From Deltaproteobacteria bacterium IMCC39146 (GTDB lineage: Bacteria; Desulfobacterota; Desulfuromonadia; Desulfuromonadales; BM103), in contig JARUHP010000003.1 of the NCBI GenBank assembly GCA_030005635.1, forward strand, positions 1-64,000: a stretch of DNA of 64,000 nt. Direction: 5' to 3'. The notes below the pieces were generated by a model. It was given only the letters and a program-made list of their open reading frames with translations. It did no database searches and was not told the DNA's origin. This document shows, one piece after another, positions 1-8,727 of the stretch. Made by a program: the position numbers and the translations under genes. How positions within the stretch are numbered: position 1 is the first letter of the stretch; each line of letters begins with the position of its first letter.

Positions 1-2
1 CC

Positions 3-170
3 CTGTTGGATAAGACCTCGAGTCGAACTCACGCTTTACAGAGAGAGCAGCTCCGCGACGAAGCCAAGTCAGGCGGTAACCAACCCGCGAATATCAGAGT
101 GATCAACCGTCGCAAAGAGGTTCCGCTGCCTGACAGTGTTCTGGAATTAACCCGTTTAAAAAACCGCTGA
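3..170 (+). CDS. C-terminal end of an unidentified protein (5' truncated by window edge)
   Basis: An open frame enters from the left edge and stops at TGA 168-170, leaving 55 residues. The visible tail is hydrophilic and rich in Arg, Lys and Glu, ending in TRLKNR. No motif identifies it. Frame and stop are clear, but the product is unknown. No strong terminator follows. Confidence 0.5.
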   Translation: MLDKTSSRTHALQREQLRDEAKSGGNQPANIRVINRRKEVPLPDSVLELTRLKNR

Positions 171-457
171 AAACCAGTTGGGCACGGAGCATTTCGTCTC
201 TTGACAACTGTCAGCCATATTAGAACTTGTGAGAAGAATTTGAGTAGTGGAATGTTATAGTGTTGCCCGTTGGGTTTGGTTCTTAAATACTGGGAGTAGC
301 AAGAATTTCGCATTTCAGTAAATCTGATACTTGACGTCAATACAGTAATACTTGTGAGGTCATTGTGATTAGTCGTGTGCTACGATGCCGCACGTTGATG
401 GTGCTTTCTTAAATGTCTGGGGCAGCAGGAATCGGCAAATATTTAGAATAATTATAG
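171..457. other. Intergenic stretch without a recognisable gene
   Basis: No supported coding frame. A short AT-rich motif around 300-316 (reading like TTTCGCATTTC) recurs near 6545, 9012 and 20703, always in intergenic DNA; its meaning is unknown. Confidence 0.4.
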
Positions 458-484
458 TTGACTTTGATAACACCTTTGTATGAT
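458..484 (+). promoter_or_regulatory. Possible sigma70 promoter for the riboswitch leader
   Basis: TTGACT at 458-463 and TATGAT at 479-484 with a short 15-bp spacer, placed just upstream of the riboswitch fold. The spacing is suboptimal, so this is a weak call. Confidence 0.35.
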
Positions 485-498
485 GGTATTTTGCAAAT

Positions 499-585
499 AC
501 TCTGACAAGAGCAAACCTTGATCAATCAAGGGACGCAAAGCTAGGGGTCTCAAAGACGAGACAGCCCGGCCGCCGAAGAGAGTTG
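499..585 (+). promoter_or_regulatory. GEMM-I riboswitch, probably the GEMM-Ib (cyclic AMP-GMP) type
   Basis: The sequence shows the GEMM core: GCAAACC at 511-517, a short hairpin TTGATCAATCAA, then GGACGCAAAGC at 531-541, a second variable arm, and a closing P1 helix (ACTCT 499-503 with AGAGT near 578-582). GEMM-I RNAs bind cyclic dinucleotides. Aligned by eye to the Vibrio Vc2 aptamer, the base equivalent to ligand-contacting G20 is A (position 510). An A here is the known hallmark of the Geobacter GEMM-Ib class that prefers 3',3'-cGAMP. An intrinsic terminator follows 20 nt downstream, so control is probably by transcription termination of the two-partner secretion operon. The family call is firm; the ligand is inferred from one base. 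Confidence 0.85.
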
Positions 586-604
586 AGTTTGTTGGCTAGC
601 CATC

Positions 605-644
605 ACACCTGTCTCCGGTTTATCTGAGGCAGGTGTTCTTTTGT
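605..644 (+). terminator. Riboswitch-controlled intrinsic terminator
   Basis: Inverted arms ACACCTGTCTC (605-615) and GAGGCAGGTGT (626-636), with one G-U pair, are followed by TTCTTTTGTT. It lies between the GEMM aptamer and the tpsB start, the usual expression-platform position. Confidence 0.85.
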
Positions 645-701
645 TATAGCTTTTTGCTGTCACTGATTTTTATAATTTTTCCTTCCCGGGGGGGACCTTC
701 C

Positions 702-2429
702 ATGCCCAGATACGTATTCTTTCTGTTCCTTACTCTTTTTCTGAGTCTCTCTATCTGTGCTTTTGCTGCTGCTAAGCCTAATGCTGGCAGCCTGCTCAAC
801 CAGCAGCGTCAGCCCGTAGCACCTTTGCCCGACCGGTTCCCGACCGCGGAAGAAAAAGGGGCCGAGCGTCCTCCTCTAGCTGAAACCGGGACAAGGGTGC
901 TGGTCAAAAACTTCCGTTTCAGCAGCCTGGATGGACTGGCAACGGAAGCCGAGCTGCAGGCGCTGCTGTCTGACAGCATCGGCAAAGAACTTGACTTTGT
1001 TGCACTGCAGGAACTGGCGACCCGTGTGACCAATTACCTTCGTAACAAGAAGGGGTACCTGCTCGCTAGGGGTTATCTGCCAAAGCAGAATGTAACCGAG
1101 GGGATTATAGAGATCGCCATCCTTGCCGGCCGAATCGATGGCAAGGTCAATGTCGATATAAAGGCTCCTGGGCGCATCAGTCAGTCGCTGTTGCAGGGAA
1201 TCGCCGAGGGAGCTGTCCCCGGTGAAAGACCGGCGCGCATGGCGCAGATCGAGCGGGCGGTACTCCTCATGAACGATTTGCCCGGCATTGAGGCCCGAGC
1301 CTCGATGATGCCCGGTTCTGAGCGGGGTTCCACGCGAATGACGATAGAGGCTAACGAGGGCCCGCTGCTCAGTGCCGTAGTCAGCGGTGACAACTTTGGC
1401 GACCGTTACACCGGAGAGTGGCGCGCCATCGGGCAGGCTTCTGTCAACGACCCTTTTGGATTAGGAGACCAGCTGCAGCTCTCGATCACCGCAGCTAAGC
1501 ACCTGACCCAGGGGAACATTTCCTATGACCTGCCACTGGGGACGACAGGCTTGAAGGCATCGTTCTTTTACAGCGCTCTTGCCTACGAGATTGGCAAAGA
1601 ACTCTCTGTCCTCGACGCCAAGGGGGATGCCAGCACCTTCGAAGCAAACTTGAGCTACCCGTTGCTGCGAACCCGGGCAGCAAGCCTCTGGGGCTCTCTC
1701 GGTTTCGAGTACCAGTCCTTGACCGACAAGGCCTTCGGACAGGTTATTGGTGATCGAGACCTCGAGGTGGGCAAGGCGGCCCTATCCGGTACCTTCTACG
1801 ACAGCATCGGCGGCGGCGGGCTGACGTACGCCTCTCTGACGGGTTATCAGGGCAACCTCGATCTATATAACAAGGGTGGAGCCAAAGCCGCCGACACAGC
1901 TGGGCCTCGCGCTGACGGGAGTTTCTTTCGCAGCACCTACTTGATGGCGCGCTTGCAGCGTGTGAGCCGCGATCTTTCTCTCTTTGCCTCTGTCCGGGGG
2001 CAGTTTGCCAATGACAACCTCGATTCTACACAGAAGTTCATTCTTGGTGGACCGTCAGGCGTTCGCGCCTATCCGGTCGGCGAAGGCTCCGGCGACGAAG
2101 GTCATTTGTTGACCACCGAGCTTCGCTACGATGTTCCCATCAATCCGGTCGGCAACACCATTCAGATGGTCGGGTTCTACGACAGCGGCAGGGTCAAGCT
2201 ACACTACGATACCTGGACCGGCTCTGTCACCAACAAGACTGCGAGCAACAGCTATGGGCTCTCCGGCGCCGGTGTCGGCCTGAACATCGGCAAGGCCGGG
2301 CTCTACAGCATTCGGACCAGTTACGCACATACGTTCGGTGACAACGACGGCCGGGACATCAACGACAAGAATGTCGACAATCAAAGTGACAATGACCGTT
2401 TCTGGCTGCAAGCTATGGTCTGGTTTTAA
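702..2429 (+). CDS. Two-partner secretion outer-membrane transporter (TpsB, ShlB/FhaC/HecB family)
   Basis: TpsB proteins are Omp85-type barrels that move a TpsA partner across the outer membrane. The 575-residue product begins with a signal peptide (PRYVFFLFLTLFLSLSICAFA), then a proline-rich linker, a POTRA region (about residues 60-190 with the typical LLAR-GYLP strand) and a ShlB-type beta-barrel. The barrel includes GGPSGVRAYPVGEGSGDEG near residues 447-465, matching the conserved VRGY-type loop-6 region. An in-frame start at 633 is possible but falls inside the riboswitch terminator. ATG 702 follows a G-rich ribosome site, so it is preferred. The stop lies 18 bp before the TpsA gene, indicating one operon under the GEMM switch. 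Confidence 0.9.
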   Translation: MPRYVFFLFLTLFLSLSICAFAAAKPNAGSLLNQQRQPVAPLPDRFPTAEEKGAERPPLAETGTRVLVKNFRFSSLDGLATEAELQALLSDSIGKELDFVALQELATRVTNYLRNKKGYLLARGYLPKQNVTEGIIEIAILAGRIDGKVNVDIKAPGRISQSLLQGIAEGAVPGERPARMAQIERAVLLMNDLPGIEARASMMPGSERGSTRMTIEANEGPLLSAVVSGDNFGDRYTGEWRAIGQASVNDPFGLGDQLQLSITAAKHLTQGNISYDLPLGTTGLKASFFYSALAYEIGKELSVLDAKGDASTFEANLSYPLLRTRAASLWGSLGFEYQSLTDKAFGQVIGDRDLEVGKAALSGTFYDSIGGGGLTYASLTGYQGNLDLYNKGGAKAADTAGPRADGSFFRSTYLMARLQRVSRDLSLFASVRGQFANDNLDSTQKFILGGPSGVRAYPVGEGSGDEGHLLTTELRYDVPINPVGNTIQMVGFYDSGRVKLHYDTWTGSVTNKTASNSYGLSGAGVGLNIGKAGLYSIRTSYAHTFGDNDGRDINDKNVDNQSDNDRFWLQAMVWF

Positions 2430-2447
2430 CGGGGACAGGAGAATAAC

Positions 2448-5400
2448 ATGAAAAGGCGGATTCAAAGCAAAGTCAGCATTACAAAACAACTGCTCCTCGA
2501 TATGCTTCTGGTCTTTAGCTTGCTGACAGTTACAACGCCAGCCTTGGCTCTGGATGCCGGTGCCTTGCCGACGGGCGGACAGATCACTGCGGGCAGCGGT
2601 GCAATTAATCAATCCGGCAGCCTGATGACCATAGAGCAGAACTCGCAGCGGATGATCGCCAACTGGTCGACGTTCAATATCGGTGCGGACGCTGCGGTGA
2701 ACTTCAATCAGCCGAACAGCTCCGCGGTCGCCCTTAACCGCATCCAGGATCAGAGCCCTTCACAAATCCGGGGGGCGCTTACGGCGAACGGTCAGATCTA
2801 CTTGCTTAATCCCTCCGGCATCATCTTTGGCCAGACGGCCCAGATTGACGTCGGAGGCTTAGTTGCTTCCAGTCTTACTCTCAGCGACGATGACTTCCTG
2901 GCCGGCAACAGTATGCTCTCGACCACCGGAACTACCGGAGCCATCCTCAACCACGGCAATATTCGTACAGCCGATGGCGGCTATGTGGCCTTCATTGCGC
3001 CAAAAGTAGAAAACTCGGGGACAATCGATGCGCCTAACGGTACGGTGGTGCTAACGGCCGGCAACCAGGTCAACCTTGATTTCAACGGCGACCGACTGCT
3101 GACCTATACTGTGGAGCAGGGGGCGATTGACGCCCTAGTAGAGAACCATGGCCTGATCAAGGCTGATGGTGGTCTGGTGATGATGACTGCCGCGGCGGCC
3201 GACCAGCTAACTGGTGCCGTGGTTAACAATGACGGAGTGATCCAGGCGCAGACACTGGAAAACCGTGACGGCCGGATCTTGCTGCTGGCCGATATGGACA
3301 AAGGCACGACGAATGTGGCGGGCATCCTGGACGCCTCGGCCCCCAACGGCGGCGACGGTGGTTTTATCGAAACCAGTGCAGCTCAGGTCAATGTTGACGA
3401 TAATTCCCGTATTACCACCTTGGCCTCTGCCGGCCAGACTGGCGAATGGCTTATCGATCCGGCTACGGATTACACCGTCGCGGCCAGTGGTGGCGACATA
3501 ACCGGTGCGACGCTCTCTGGACAGCTTGCGACGACTAATGTTGAGCTGATGAACACGGCAGGAGCGACAGCTGGCAGCGGTGACGTGAATGTCAACGATG
3601 CCGTGTCCTGGAGTGCTGATACGACCTTGACCCTGACCGCAGCCAACGACGTCAACGTCAACGCGGATATTGAGGCCACCGGTAACAGTGCCGGGCTCAA
3701 CATCAACCAAACCGGCACATTCAACCTGGCCACCGATGCTGTCATCACTCTCTCCGGGAGTTCTCCGAGTCTAAGCATTGCCGGTAATGCTTACACGGTC
3801 ATCAACGATGCCAACGCCTTGCAGAACATGAACAGCGACCTTGCCGGACATTACGCCCTCGGCAGCGATGTCGACGCCTCGGCAACTTCTGGTTGGAACA
3901 CCCTCGCCGGTTTTGATCCGGTAGGGGGAACGACGACTCCCTTTACGGGTCAGCTCAATGGCCTCAACCACAGCATAGGCAACCTTACAATCAATCGGCC
4001 AGGGGAAAATGAGGTTGGCTTGTTTGGTCGTACTGATCACAGTTCAATATCCAATGTCGGGTTACTTGGCGGCAGTATCGCGGGAAACCAGTATGTAGGT
4101 AGTTTGATCGGATACAGTGGCTACGGTTCCATTAGCAACAGCTATGCTACGGGAGACGTATCAGGTGTGGATTACACGGGTGGTTTAGTCGGTTATAGTT
4201 CTAGCGATGCAATTACCAATAGTTATGCTACGGCAACGGTAACAGGTAGTTCCAGATACACTGGTGGTTTAGTCGGTAATAGTGTCTACGGTTCAATTCG
4301 CAACAGCTATGCTACGGGAGGCATATCAGGGGGTTCTAACTACACTGGTGGTTTGGCTGGGTACAATCGATCCTCAATTAGCAACAGCTATGCTACTGGA
4401 GACGTATCAGGAGACAGCTCCACTGGCGGCCTGCTAGGAGCCAATGGCGGCAATGTCCGCAACGTTTACGCAACAGGTAATGTCAGTGGAAACAACTATG
4501 TTGGAGGACTGGTCGGCTACAACTACTATTCCGGCAATATCGACAATGCCTATGCCACGGGAGGTGTGACTGGAACATCGAATGTTGGTGGAGTCGTAGG
4601 ATATAGCTCTTATTATACTACTTCAACGCGTGTCGCAGACGGTTACAGAAAGTACTATACATACAGCTGTGGATGGTTTAGTACCTGCACTGGTAGTTAC
4701 TGGGTTGATACCAGCTACTATATATACAATGACTACAGTGGCCGAGTGAACAATACTTATTGGGACACGCAGACCTCCGGCATGGCAACTGGTGTCGGTG
4801 GCGGGAAAGTCACTTCTGGTAATGGCGCGACCGGTCTGAACACGACCCAGATGATGCAGTCTGCTAGTTTTCCCTTTGACTTCTTCAGTACATGGCGAAT
4901 CTACAATGGGAACAGTTACCCGGTGCTTCGCAGTCTGCAGCAACCCCTCCTGACAGTCACTGCCAACAATGACAGCAAGACCTATGACGGTTTAGCCTAT
5001 GGTGGCGGCAACGGCGTTACCTACTCTGTAGCCGGTGCGTCTCTGGCAGGCACGCCCTCTTATGATGGCACCTCCCAAGGTGCTACCGATGCCGGCAGCT
5101 ACAACATCACCCCACAGGTTGAGTTGACCCAGATGGACTACCAAAACTGGGTCGATGTCACCTTCAACGATGGCACCCTGGACGTGAACCAGGCGGCGCT
5201 GTCGGTCACTTCTAGCAATGACAGCAAGACCTATGACGGACTGGCTTATAGCGGCGGGAACGGGGTTGCTTACAGCGGCTTTGTGACTAACGAGGACGAA
5301 ACCGATCTTGGTGGTACGCTCGCCTATGGCGGCACTAGTCAGGGAGCAACTGATGCCGGCAGCTATGCAATCACGCCGGGCGGTCTGACCTCGGGTAATT

Positions 5401-6164
5401 ACGACATCACGTACAATGATGGCACCCTGGACGTGAACCAGGCGGCGCTGTCGGTTACCTCTAGCAATGACAGCAAGACTTATGATGGTCTTGCTTATAG
5501 CGGCGGGAACGGGGTTGCCTACAGCGGCTTTGTGACTAACGAGGACGAAGCCGATCTGGGTGGTACGCTCGCCTATGGCGGCACTAGTCAGGGAGCAACT
5601 GATGTCGCCAGCTACGCGATCACGCCAAGCGGCCTGACCTCGGGTAATTACGACATCACGTTCAGTGATGGCACCCTGGACGTGAACCAGGCGGCGCTGT
5701 CGGTTACCTCTAGCAATGACAGCAAGACCTATGACGGTCTGGCTTATAGCGGCGGGAACGGGGTTGCTTACAGCGGCCTTGTGACTAACGAGGACGAAAC
5801 CGATCTTGGTGGTACGCTCGCCTATGGCGGCACCAGTCAGGGAGCGACTGATGTCGCCAGCTACTCGATCACGCCAAGCGGCCTGACCTCGGGTAATTAC
5901 GACATCACGTTCATGGATGGAGAACTGATCATTGAGAACAACCCCTCTCAGATCAATAGTGTCGTCGCCAGCCTGATGAGCCCGCAAGACTCGATCAATG
6001 GAACACACCAGGACCCGGTAGAAAGCTGGCATGAGGGAACGGCCCTCCCGTTTTCTCTCGGGCCCAATGACGGCAGCCATACTCTCGATGGTATCGGTGC
6101 GATGAGTCTTGTGAAGATGCCAGCTTGTGTCGACTCGTTGCGAGGCACAGTATTTTGCGAATAA
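2448..6164 (+). CDS. TpsA-type large exoprotein/adhesin with GLUG and MBG repeats
   Basis: This 1238-residue protein is the predicted substrate of the adjacent TpsB. After a signal peptide ending at ALA, residues about 36-160 form the TPS (haemagglutinin activity) domain, with the NPSGI motif in IYLLNPSGIIFG. Residues about 520-780 carry tandem GLUG-like repeats (units such as SNSYATGDVSG..TGGLVGY). Residues about 830-1160 carry four MBG-type beta domains (SNDSKTYDGLAYSGGNG). Near the C-terminus two cysteines sit in a CX9C spacing (AC...FC), as seen in surface-retained TpsA adhesins such as HMW1. A GGAG ribosome site precedes ATG. Probable roles are attachment and biofilm, inferred from the family. 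Confidence 0.9.
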   Translation: MKRRIQSKVSITKQLLLDMLLVFSLLTVTTPALALDAGALPTGGQITAGSGAINQSGSLMTIEQNSQRMIANWSTFNIGADAAVNFNQPNSSAVALNRIQDQSPSQIRGALTANGQIYLLNPSGIIFGQTAQIDVGGLVASSLTLSDDDFLAGNSMLSTTGTTGAILNHGNIRTADGGYVAFIAPKVENSGTIDAPNGTVVLTAGNQVNLDFNGDRLLTYTVEQGAIDALVENHGLIKADGGLVMMTAAAADQLTGAVVNNDGVIQAQTLENRDGRILLLADMDKGTTNVAGILDASAPNGGDGGFIETSAAQVNVDDNSRITTLASAGQTGEWLIDPATDYTVAASGGDITGATLSGQLATTNVELMNTAGATAGSGDVNVNDAVSWSADTTLTLTAANDVNVNADIEATGNSAGLNINQTGTFNLATDAVITLSGSSPSLSIAGNAYTVINDANALQNMNSDLAGHYALGSDVDASATSGWNTLAGFDPVGGTTTPFTGQLNGLNHSIGNLTINRPGENEVGLFGRTDHSSISNVGLLGGSIAGNQYVGSLIGYSGYGSISNSYATGDVSGVDYTGGLVGYSSSDAITNSYATATVTGSSRYTGGLVGNSVYGSIRNSYATGGISGGSNYTGGLAGYNRSSISNSYATGDVSGDSSTGGLLGANGGNVRNVYATGNVSGNNYVGGLVGYNYYSGNIDNAYATGGVTGTSNVGGVVGYSSYYTTSTRVADGYRKYYTYSCGWFSTCTGSYWVDTSYYIYNDYSGRVNNTYWDTQTSGMATGVGGGKVTSGNGATGLNTTQMMQSASFPFDFFSTWRIYNGNSYPVLRSLQQPLLTVTANNDSKTYDGLAYGGGNGVTYSVAGASLAGTPSYDGTSQGATDAGSYNITPQVELTQMDYQNWVDVTFNDGTLDVNQAALSVTSSNDSKTYDGLAYSGGNGVAYSGFVTNEDETDLGGTLAYGGTSQGATDAGSYAITPGGLTSGNYDITYNDGTLDVNQAALSVTSSNDSKTYDGLAYSGGNGVAYSGFVTNEDEADLGGTLAYGGTSQGATDVASYAITPSGLTSGNYDITFSDGTLDVNQAALSVTSSNDSKTYDGLAYSGGNGVAYSGLVTNEDETDLGGTLAYGGTSQGATDVASYSITPSGLTSGNYDITFMDGELIIENNPSQINSVVASLMSPQDSINGTHQDPVESWHEGTALPFSLGPNDGSHTLDGIGAMSLVKMPACVDSLRGTVFCE
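5171..5917 (+). repeat. Three tandem 249-bp near-identical MBG-domain repeats inside tpsA
   Basis: The segment starting TGGCACCCTGGACGTGAAC recurs at 5171, 5420 and 5669, a period of 249 bp (83 codons) with high DNA identity. A more diverged fourth unit precedes it. The near-identity indicates recent in-frame duplication, so copy number is likely to vary between strains. Confidence 0.9.
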
Positions 6165-6230
6165 TTGGTTGTGAGTGAAAGAAACCACTTGCTATTTAAG
6201 AACCTCTTTATAGGCTCTTAAATCTAAACG

Positions 6231-6261
6231 AAAAAGGCCATCTGGAAACAGATGGCCTTTT
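6231..6261 (+). terminator. Intrinsic terminator after tpsA
   Basis: GGCCATCTG / CAGATGGCC stem with a GAAA loop, preceded by A5 and followed by T4, so it could work in both directions. It lies about 70 bp after the tpsA stop. Confidence 0.85.
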
Positions 6262-6372
6262 CTCATATGTCACGACATATGAGAGGAAAACCGGCTTCTT
6301 ATTGATAGAGGTATTCAATAAGCTCTTTAACACACAAAACTATGGCAGCCAGGGTTCGATCCTTGGTGGCCG
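6262..6372 (+). repeat. Intergenic hairpin repeat, copy 1
   Basis: A palindrome (CTCATATGT cacg ACATATGAG, 6262-6283) is followed by a conserved ~55-bp linker (TTCTTATTGATAGAGGTATT, then AGCTCTTTAACACACAAAAC) and a G/C hairpin reading GGCAGCCAGG...CCTTGGTGGCC. The same arrangement recurs at about 8728, 9601, 43559, 44262, 46901 and 49243. It encodes nothing evident. Confidence 0.8.
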
Positions 6373-6392
6373 TTGTTGTTTTCATTTATTGA

Positions 6393-6420
6393 TTGACATG
6401 TCTGACGAAATCGGTAAGAT
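6393..6420 (+). promoter_or_regulatory. Sigma70-like promoter of predicted sRNA 1
   Basis: TTGACA at 6393-6398 and TAAGAT at 6415-6420 with a 16-bp spacer. The same two hexamers at the same spacing occur in the second cassette at 8859-8886, while the surrounding sequence has diverged. Confidence 0.7.
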
Positions 6421-6426
6421 ATTAAA

Positions 6427-6519
6427 CGCAGAACGTGATTCTTCATGTTCTACCTCCTAAGCAAAACCCATAGTAAACCCGTTGCCCCACAGTCCCTCCT
6501 GGCTGTGGGGCTTTTTTTT
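6427..6519 (+). ncRNA. Predicted small RNA 1 with an anti-Shine-Dalgarno motif
   Basis: The unit between a good sigma70-like promoter and a strong rho-independent terminator (GCCCCACAG / CTGTGGGGC, then eight T) is about 92 nt with no coding frame. It contains a small AGAAC...GTTCT hairpin, then an apparently unpaired ACCUCCU (6452-6458). That is the core of the 16S rRNA 3' tail and complementary to ribosome binding sites. A paralogue with the same layout lies at 8893-8984. Function is inferred: such an RNA could bind mRNA Shine-Dalgarno sequences. It is not similar to any named sRNA that I recognise. Confidence 0.6.
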
Positions 6520-6602
6520 ATTACATTGCAGGGTCAGTAAGAATTTTGCATTTCGACCAATTTAAATACTCCAAAATAATGTAAGAGAATTTATAGAAAA
6601 TT

Positions 6603-6641
6603 GTGGTGACTGGATTCGAACCAGCGCCCCTGTTCCCAAAG
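6603..6641 (-). pseudogene. 3' fragment of a tRNA-Pro-like gene
   Basis: On the minus strand the sequence reads as an anticodon loop (TTTGGGA, anticodon TGG), variable region AGGGGCG, a perfect T arm (CTGG TTCGAAT CCAG) and the acceptor 3' strand TCACCAC. The 5' half (D arm and acceptor partner) is absent. This is the usual relic left by tRNA-targeting integration or by duplication of a tRNA 3' end. It is not a functional tRNA. Confidence 0.65.
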
Positions 6642-6695
6642 CCTTTGCCATTGCAAGTGGTGTCAATAAATGAAAAATCGCGAAAACTATACGCC

Positions 6696-7508
6696 TCAAC
6701 TTTTCAATTTAACGATGAGCTTGCAAGCACCTTCATAACCTTCATTGATCAGTTCAGTAATACGACTGGTATCTCTGCGGCTATAAGATCCAAGTTCTGG
6801 TGCAATAACGAGGTCTGCTTCGGTTGTTTGCGAGCGAGTTACATTATCTATTGCAATATCTATAGCATTGACAAAGACATCAATAATGTCCTTTGGTCGC
6901 TGGTATTGGTGGCCGGCATTGAGATCAACACCAACGATAAAGTTACACCCAGAATCACTTAGCGGCGACACCGGGACATTTTCTACCAAGCCTCCATCAA
7001 CGAGTAACCTGTCATCAATCTCAACGGGAACAAAAATTCCGGGAATACAGGTGCTCGCCATGACGGCCTGCGAAACACGGCCTGTATTGAGAATGATTTT
7101 TTTGCCTTCAGAAATGTCTGTTGCTATCAGGGAAAGAGGAATATCTGCTTCTGAGAAATCAACTGCACCGATATGTTTTGTAACGTGTTTTCCTAGCTCT
7201 TCATTGCTGAGAATTCCGTATTTTGAGAGGGTAAAGCCTGTCACATCCAGCCATTCAAGTTCAGCGATGAACTCTTCGATTTGAGAAGGTTTCTTGCCAA
7301 AAGCATAAAGCGATGCAATGAGTGCTCCAATGCTTGTTCCCGAAATGGCAGAAATTTTGATGTTGTTTTCATCAAGGGCTTTAAGGACTCCAATGTGAGC
7401 AGCACCCAAAACCGCCCCACCACCTAATGCGAGAGATATGCCTTCTTCTGGTAACTGAGTCTTCTCCCACAACTTTGAAAGGTTTTCCCAAGTTCCTGAA
7501 AAATTCAC
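6696..7508 (-). CDS. Patatin-like phospholipase (RssA/NTE family)
   Basis: A 270-residue serine hydrolase of the patatin family, which cleaves acyl chains of lipids with a Ser-Asp dyad. Seen are the oxyanion/glycine-rich loop LALGGGAVLGAAHIGVL (about 25-41), the nucleophile elbow GTSIGA (about 60) and the catalytic DGG in LVDGGLVENVP (about 172). The start is GTG at 7508 after CGGGAG. There is no signal peptide, so it is predicted cytosolic or membrane-peripheral like RssA. It lies 69 bp from the neighbouring minus-strand FNT gene and may share its transcript. Confidence 0.9.
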   Translation of the reverse strand: MNFSGTWENLSKLWEKTQLPEEGISLALGGGAVLGAAHIGVLKALDENNIKISAISGTSIGALIASLYAFGKKPSQIEEFIAELEWLDVTGFTLSKYGILSNEELGKHVTKHIGAVDFSEADIPLSLIATDISEGKKIILNTGRVSQAVMASTCIPGIFVPVEIDDRLLVDGGLVENVPVSPLSDSGCNFIVGVDLNAGHQYQRPKDIIDVFVNAIDIAIDNVTRSQTTEADLVIAPELGSYSRRDTSRITELINEGYEGACKLIVKLKS

Positions 7509-7576
7509 GAAGCGCTCCCGGGTGGCTAAAATAGGTTCTAAGGTTAATTTTTTAATTATTCAACAGCTAATATAAT

Positions 7577-8479
7577 TCAATCATGGGTGGACTTCTGTGT
7601 CTCTCTAATGTGCCCATAGTTTAATAATGCAACAAAAATACTCCCTCCAATCAAGTTGCCTAATATTGCCGGGATGAGAAAGCGGAAGACTTGCTGAATA
7701 CTGAATAAATCGCTGATCAAGTATGCTGTGAAGATCTCAACAGAGCCTGCTATTGAATGGTGTAAGCCACCGATTCCTATGATAAACGTGACAATATAAA
7801 TGGATAGCATTTGACTGAAAGCAGGCTGGGTTGCCATTACAAGCCAAGCACCAAGGGCCATTAGCCAACCGGCCAATATAGCACTCACCAAAAGGGTCCC
7901 GCTGTCATATTTGACTAGATGGAGACCAATAGCAATGTAGCCAGATTTAGCAGCAATGACTTTGTCCGCGGCGACAAGAAAGCTCGAGCTGATAATTGCA
8001 CCTAGGAGGTTGCCGATGATTACAATAACCCACAACCTGAACAGAGGCTTTATTTTACTCCGGCGGTCAAGGACCGGGTAAACTGCCGTAGCTGTATGTT
8101 CAGTAAATAGTTGTGTCCCGCTCATAATACAGAGAACAAACCCGAGAGGGTAAACAAGAGCCATCGGCAGACGTGAGGCGTCTGATTTGAGCAGTGAGAT
8201 AGTTTGACTTTCTATAACAGCGACTGACATAGCTGTAAAACCAAGAATCAAACCTGCGGCCATTGCGGAAAGAAGCAAAGAAGTGAAAGGTCTCTTTAAT
8301 TGTTCCAAGCCTTCTGATATGACCTTGTCCAAAATGTCATCTGGATGCCTTAACGATTCGTCAGTGCGTTTGACGATAACCGGTATAAACTCTTTGTTCT
8401 CCTCCTCTCGCTCAAGTTCACGTTCAGTCTTTTCCTCCTCTTCATTTATGTCTTTTTCTTTTTTTTTATGGTCTGTCAT
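7577..8479 (-). CDS. Formate/nitrite transporter family channel (YfdC-like)
   Basis: A 300-residue inner-membrane protein. The first ~60 residues are highly charged (runs of Lys and Glu), then six hydrophobic segments follow with FNT signatures, such as the AGLILGF region and the GNLLGAIISSSFL segment. FNT proteins are pentameric channels for small monovalent anions such as formate or nitrite. The long acidic N-terminus resembles the YfdC subgroup, whose substrate is unsettled. A GGAAGAGG ribosome site precedes ATG. Substrate is not assigned. Confidence 0.88.
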   Translation of the reverse strand: MTDHKKKEKDINEEEEKTERELEREEENKEFIPVIVKRTDESLRHPDDILDKVISEGLEQLKRPFTSLLLSAMAAGLILGFTAMSVAVIESQTISLLKSDASRLPMALVYPLGFVLCIMSGTQLFTEHTATAVYPVLDRRSKIKPLFRLWVIVIIGNLLGAIISSSFLVAADKVIAAKSGYIAIGLHLVKYDSGTLLVSAILAGWLMALGAWLVMATQPAFSQMLSIYIVTFIIGIGGLHHSIAGSVEIFTAYLISDLFSIQQVFRFLIPAILGNLIGGSIFVALLNYGHIRETQKSTHD

Positions 8480-8727
8480 GACATTGGCCTCTTCCTAGAT
8501 TTGGATAATATTAACATATGTTTCAGATAGTATGTTTTGCATTGTTTTAAGGGGATACTACATGGCAAGTTTGACCAAATCGTTGGAGGAGACATAAACT
8601 GGTCAGGAGGACAAAAAAGGAGGAGCAACCCTGAAGGTTGCACCATGAAATACTGGTCGGGATGTCTGGTTTCGATTTAGCATCCCTCTGCTCCCAAAGG
8701 AGGAGCGCTAACAGCGCTACGCTATTA

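Noticed and set aside
6343-6372. GGTTCGATCC inside the hairpin repeat looks like a tRNA T arm
   Set aside because: The bases form one continuous hairpin and other repeat copies replace this loop with unrelated bases; no tRNA can be folded around it.
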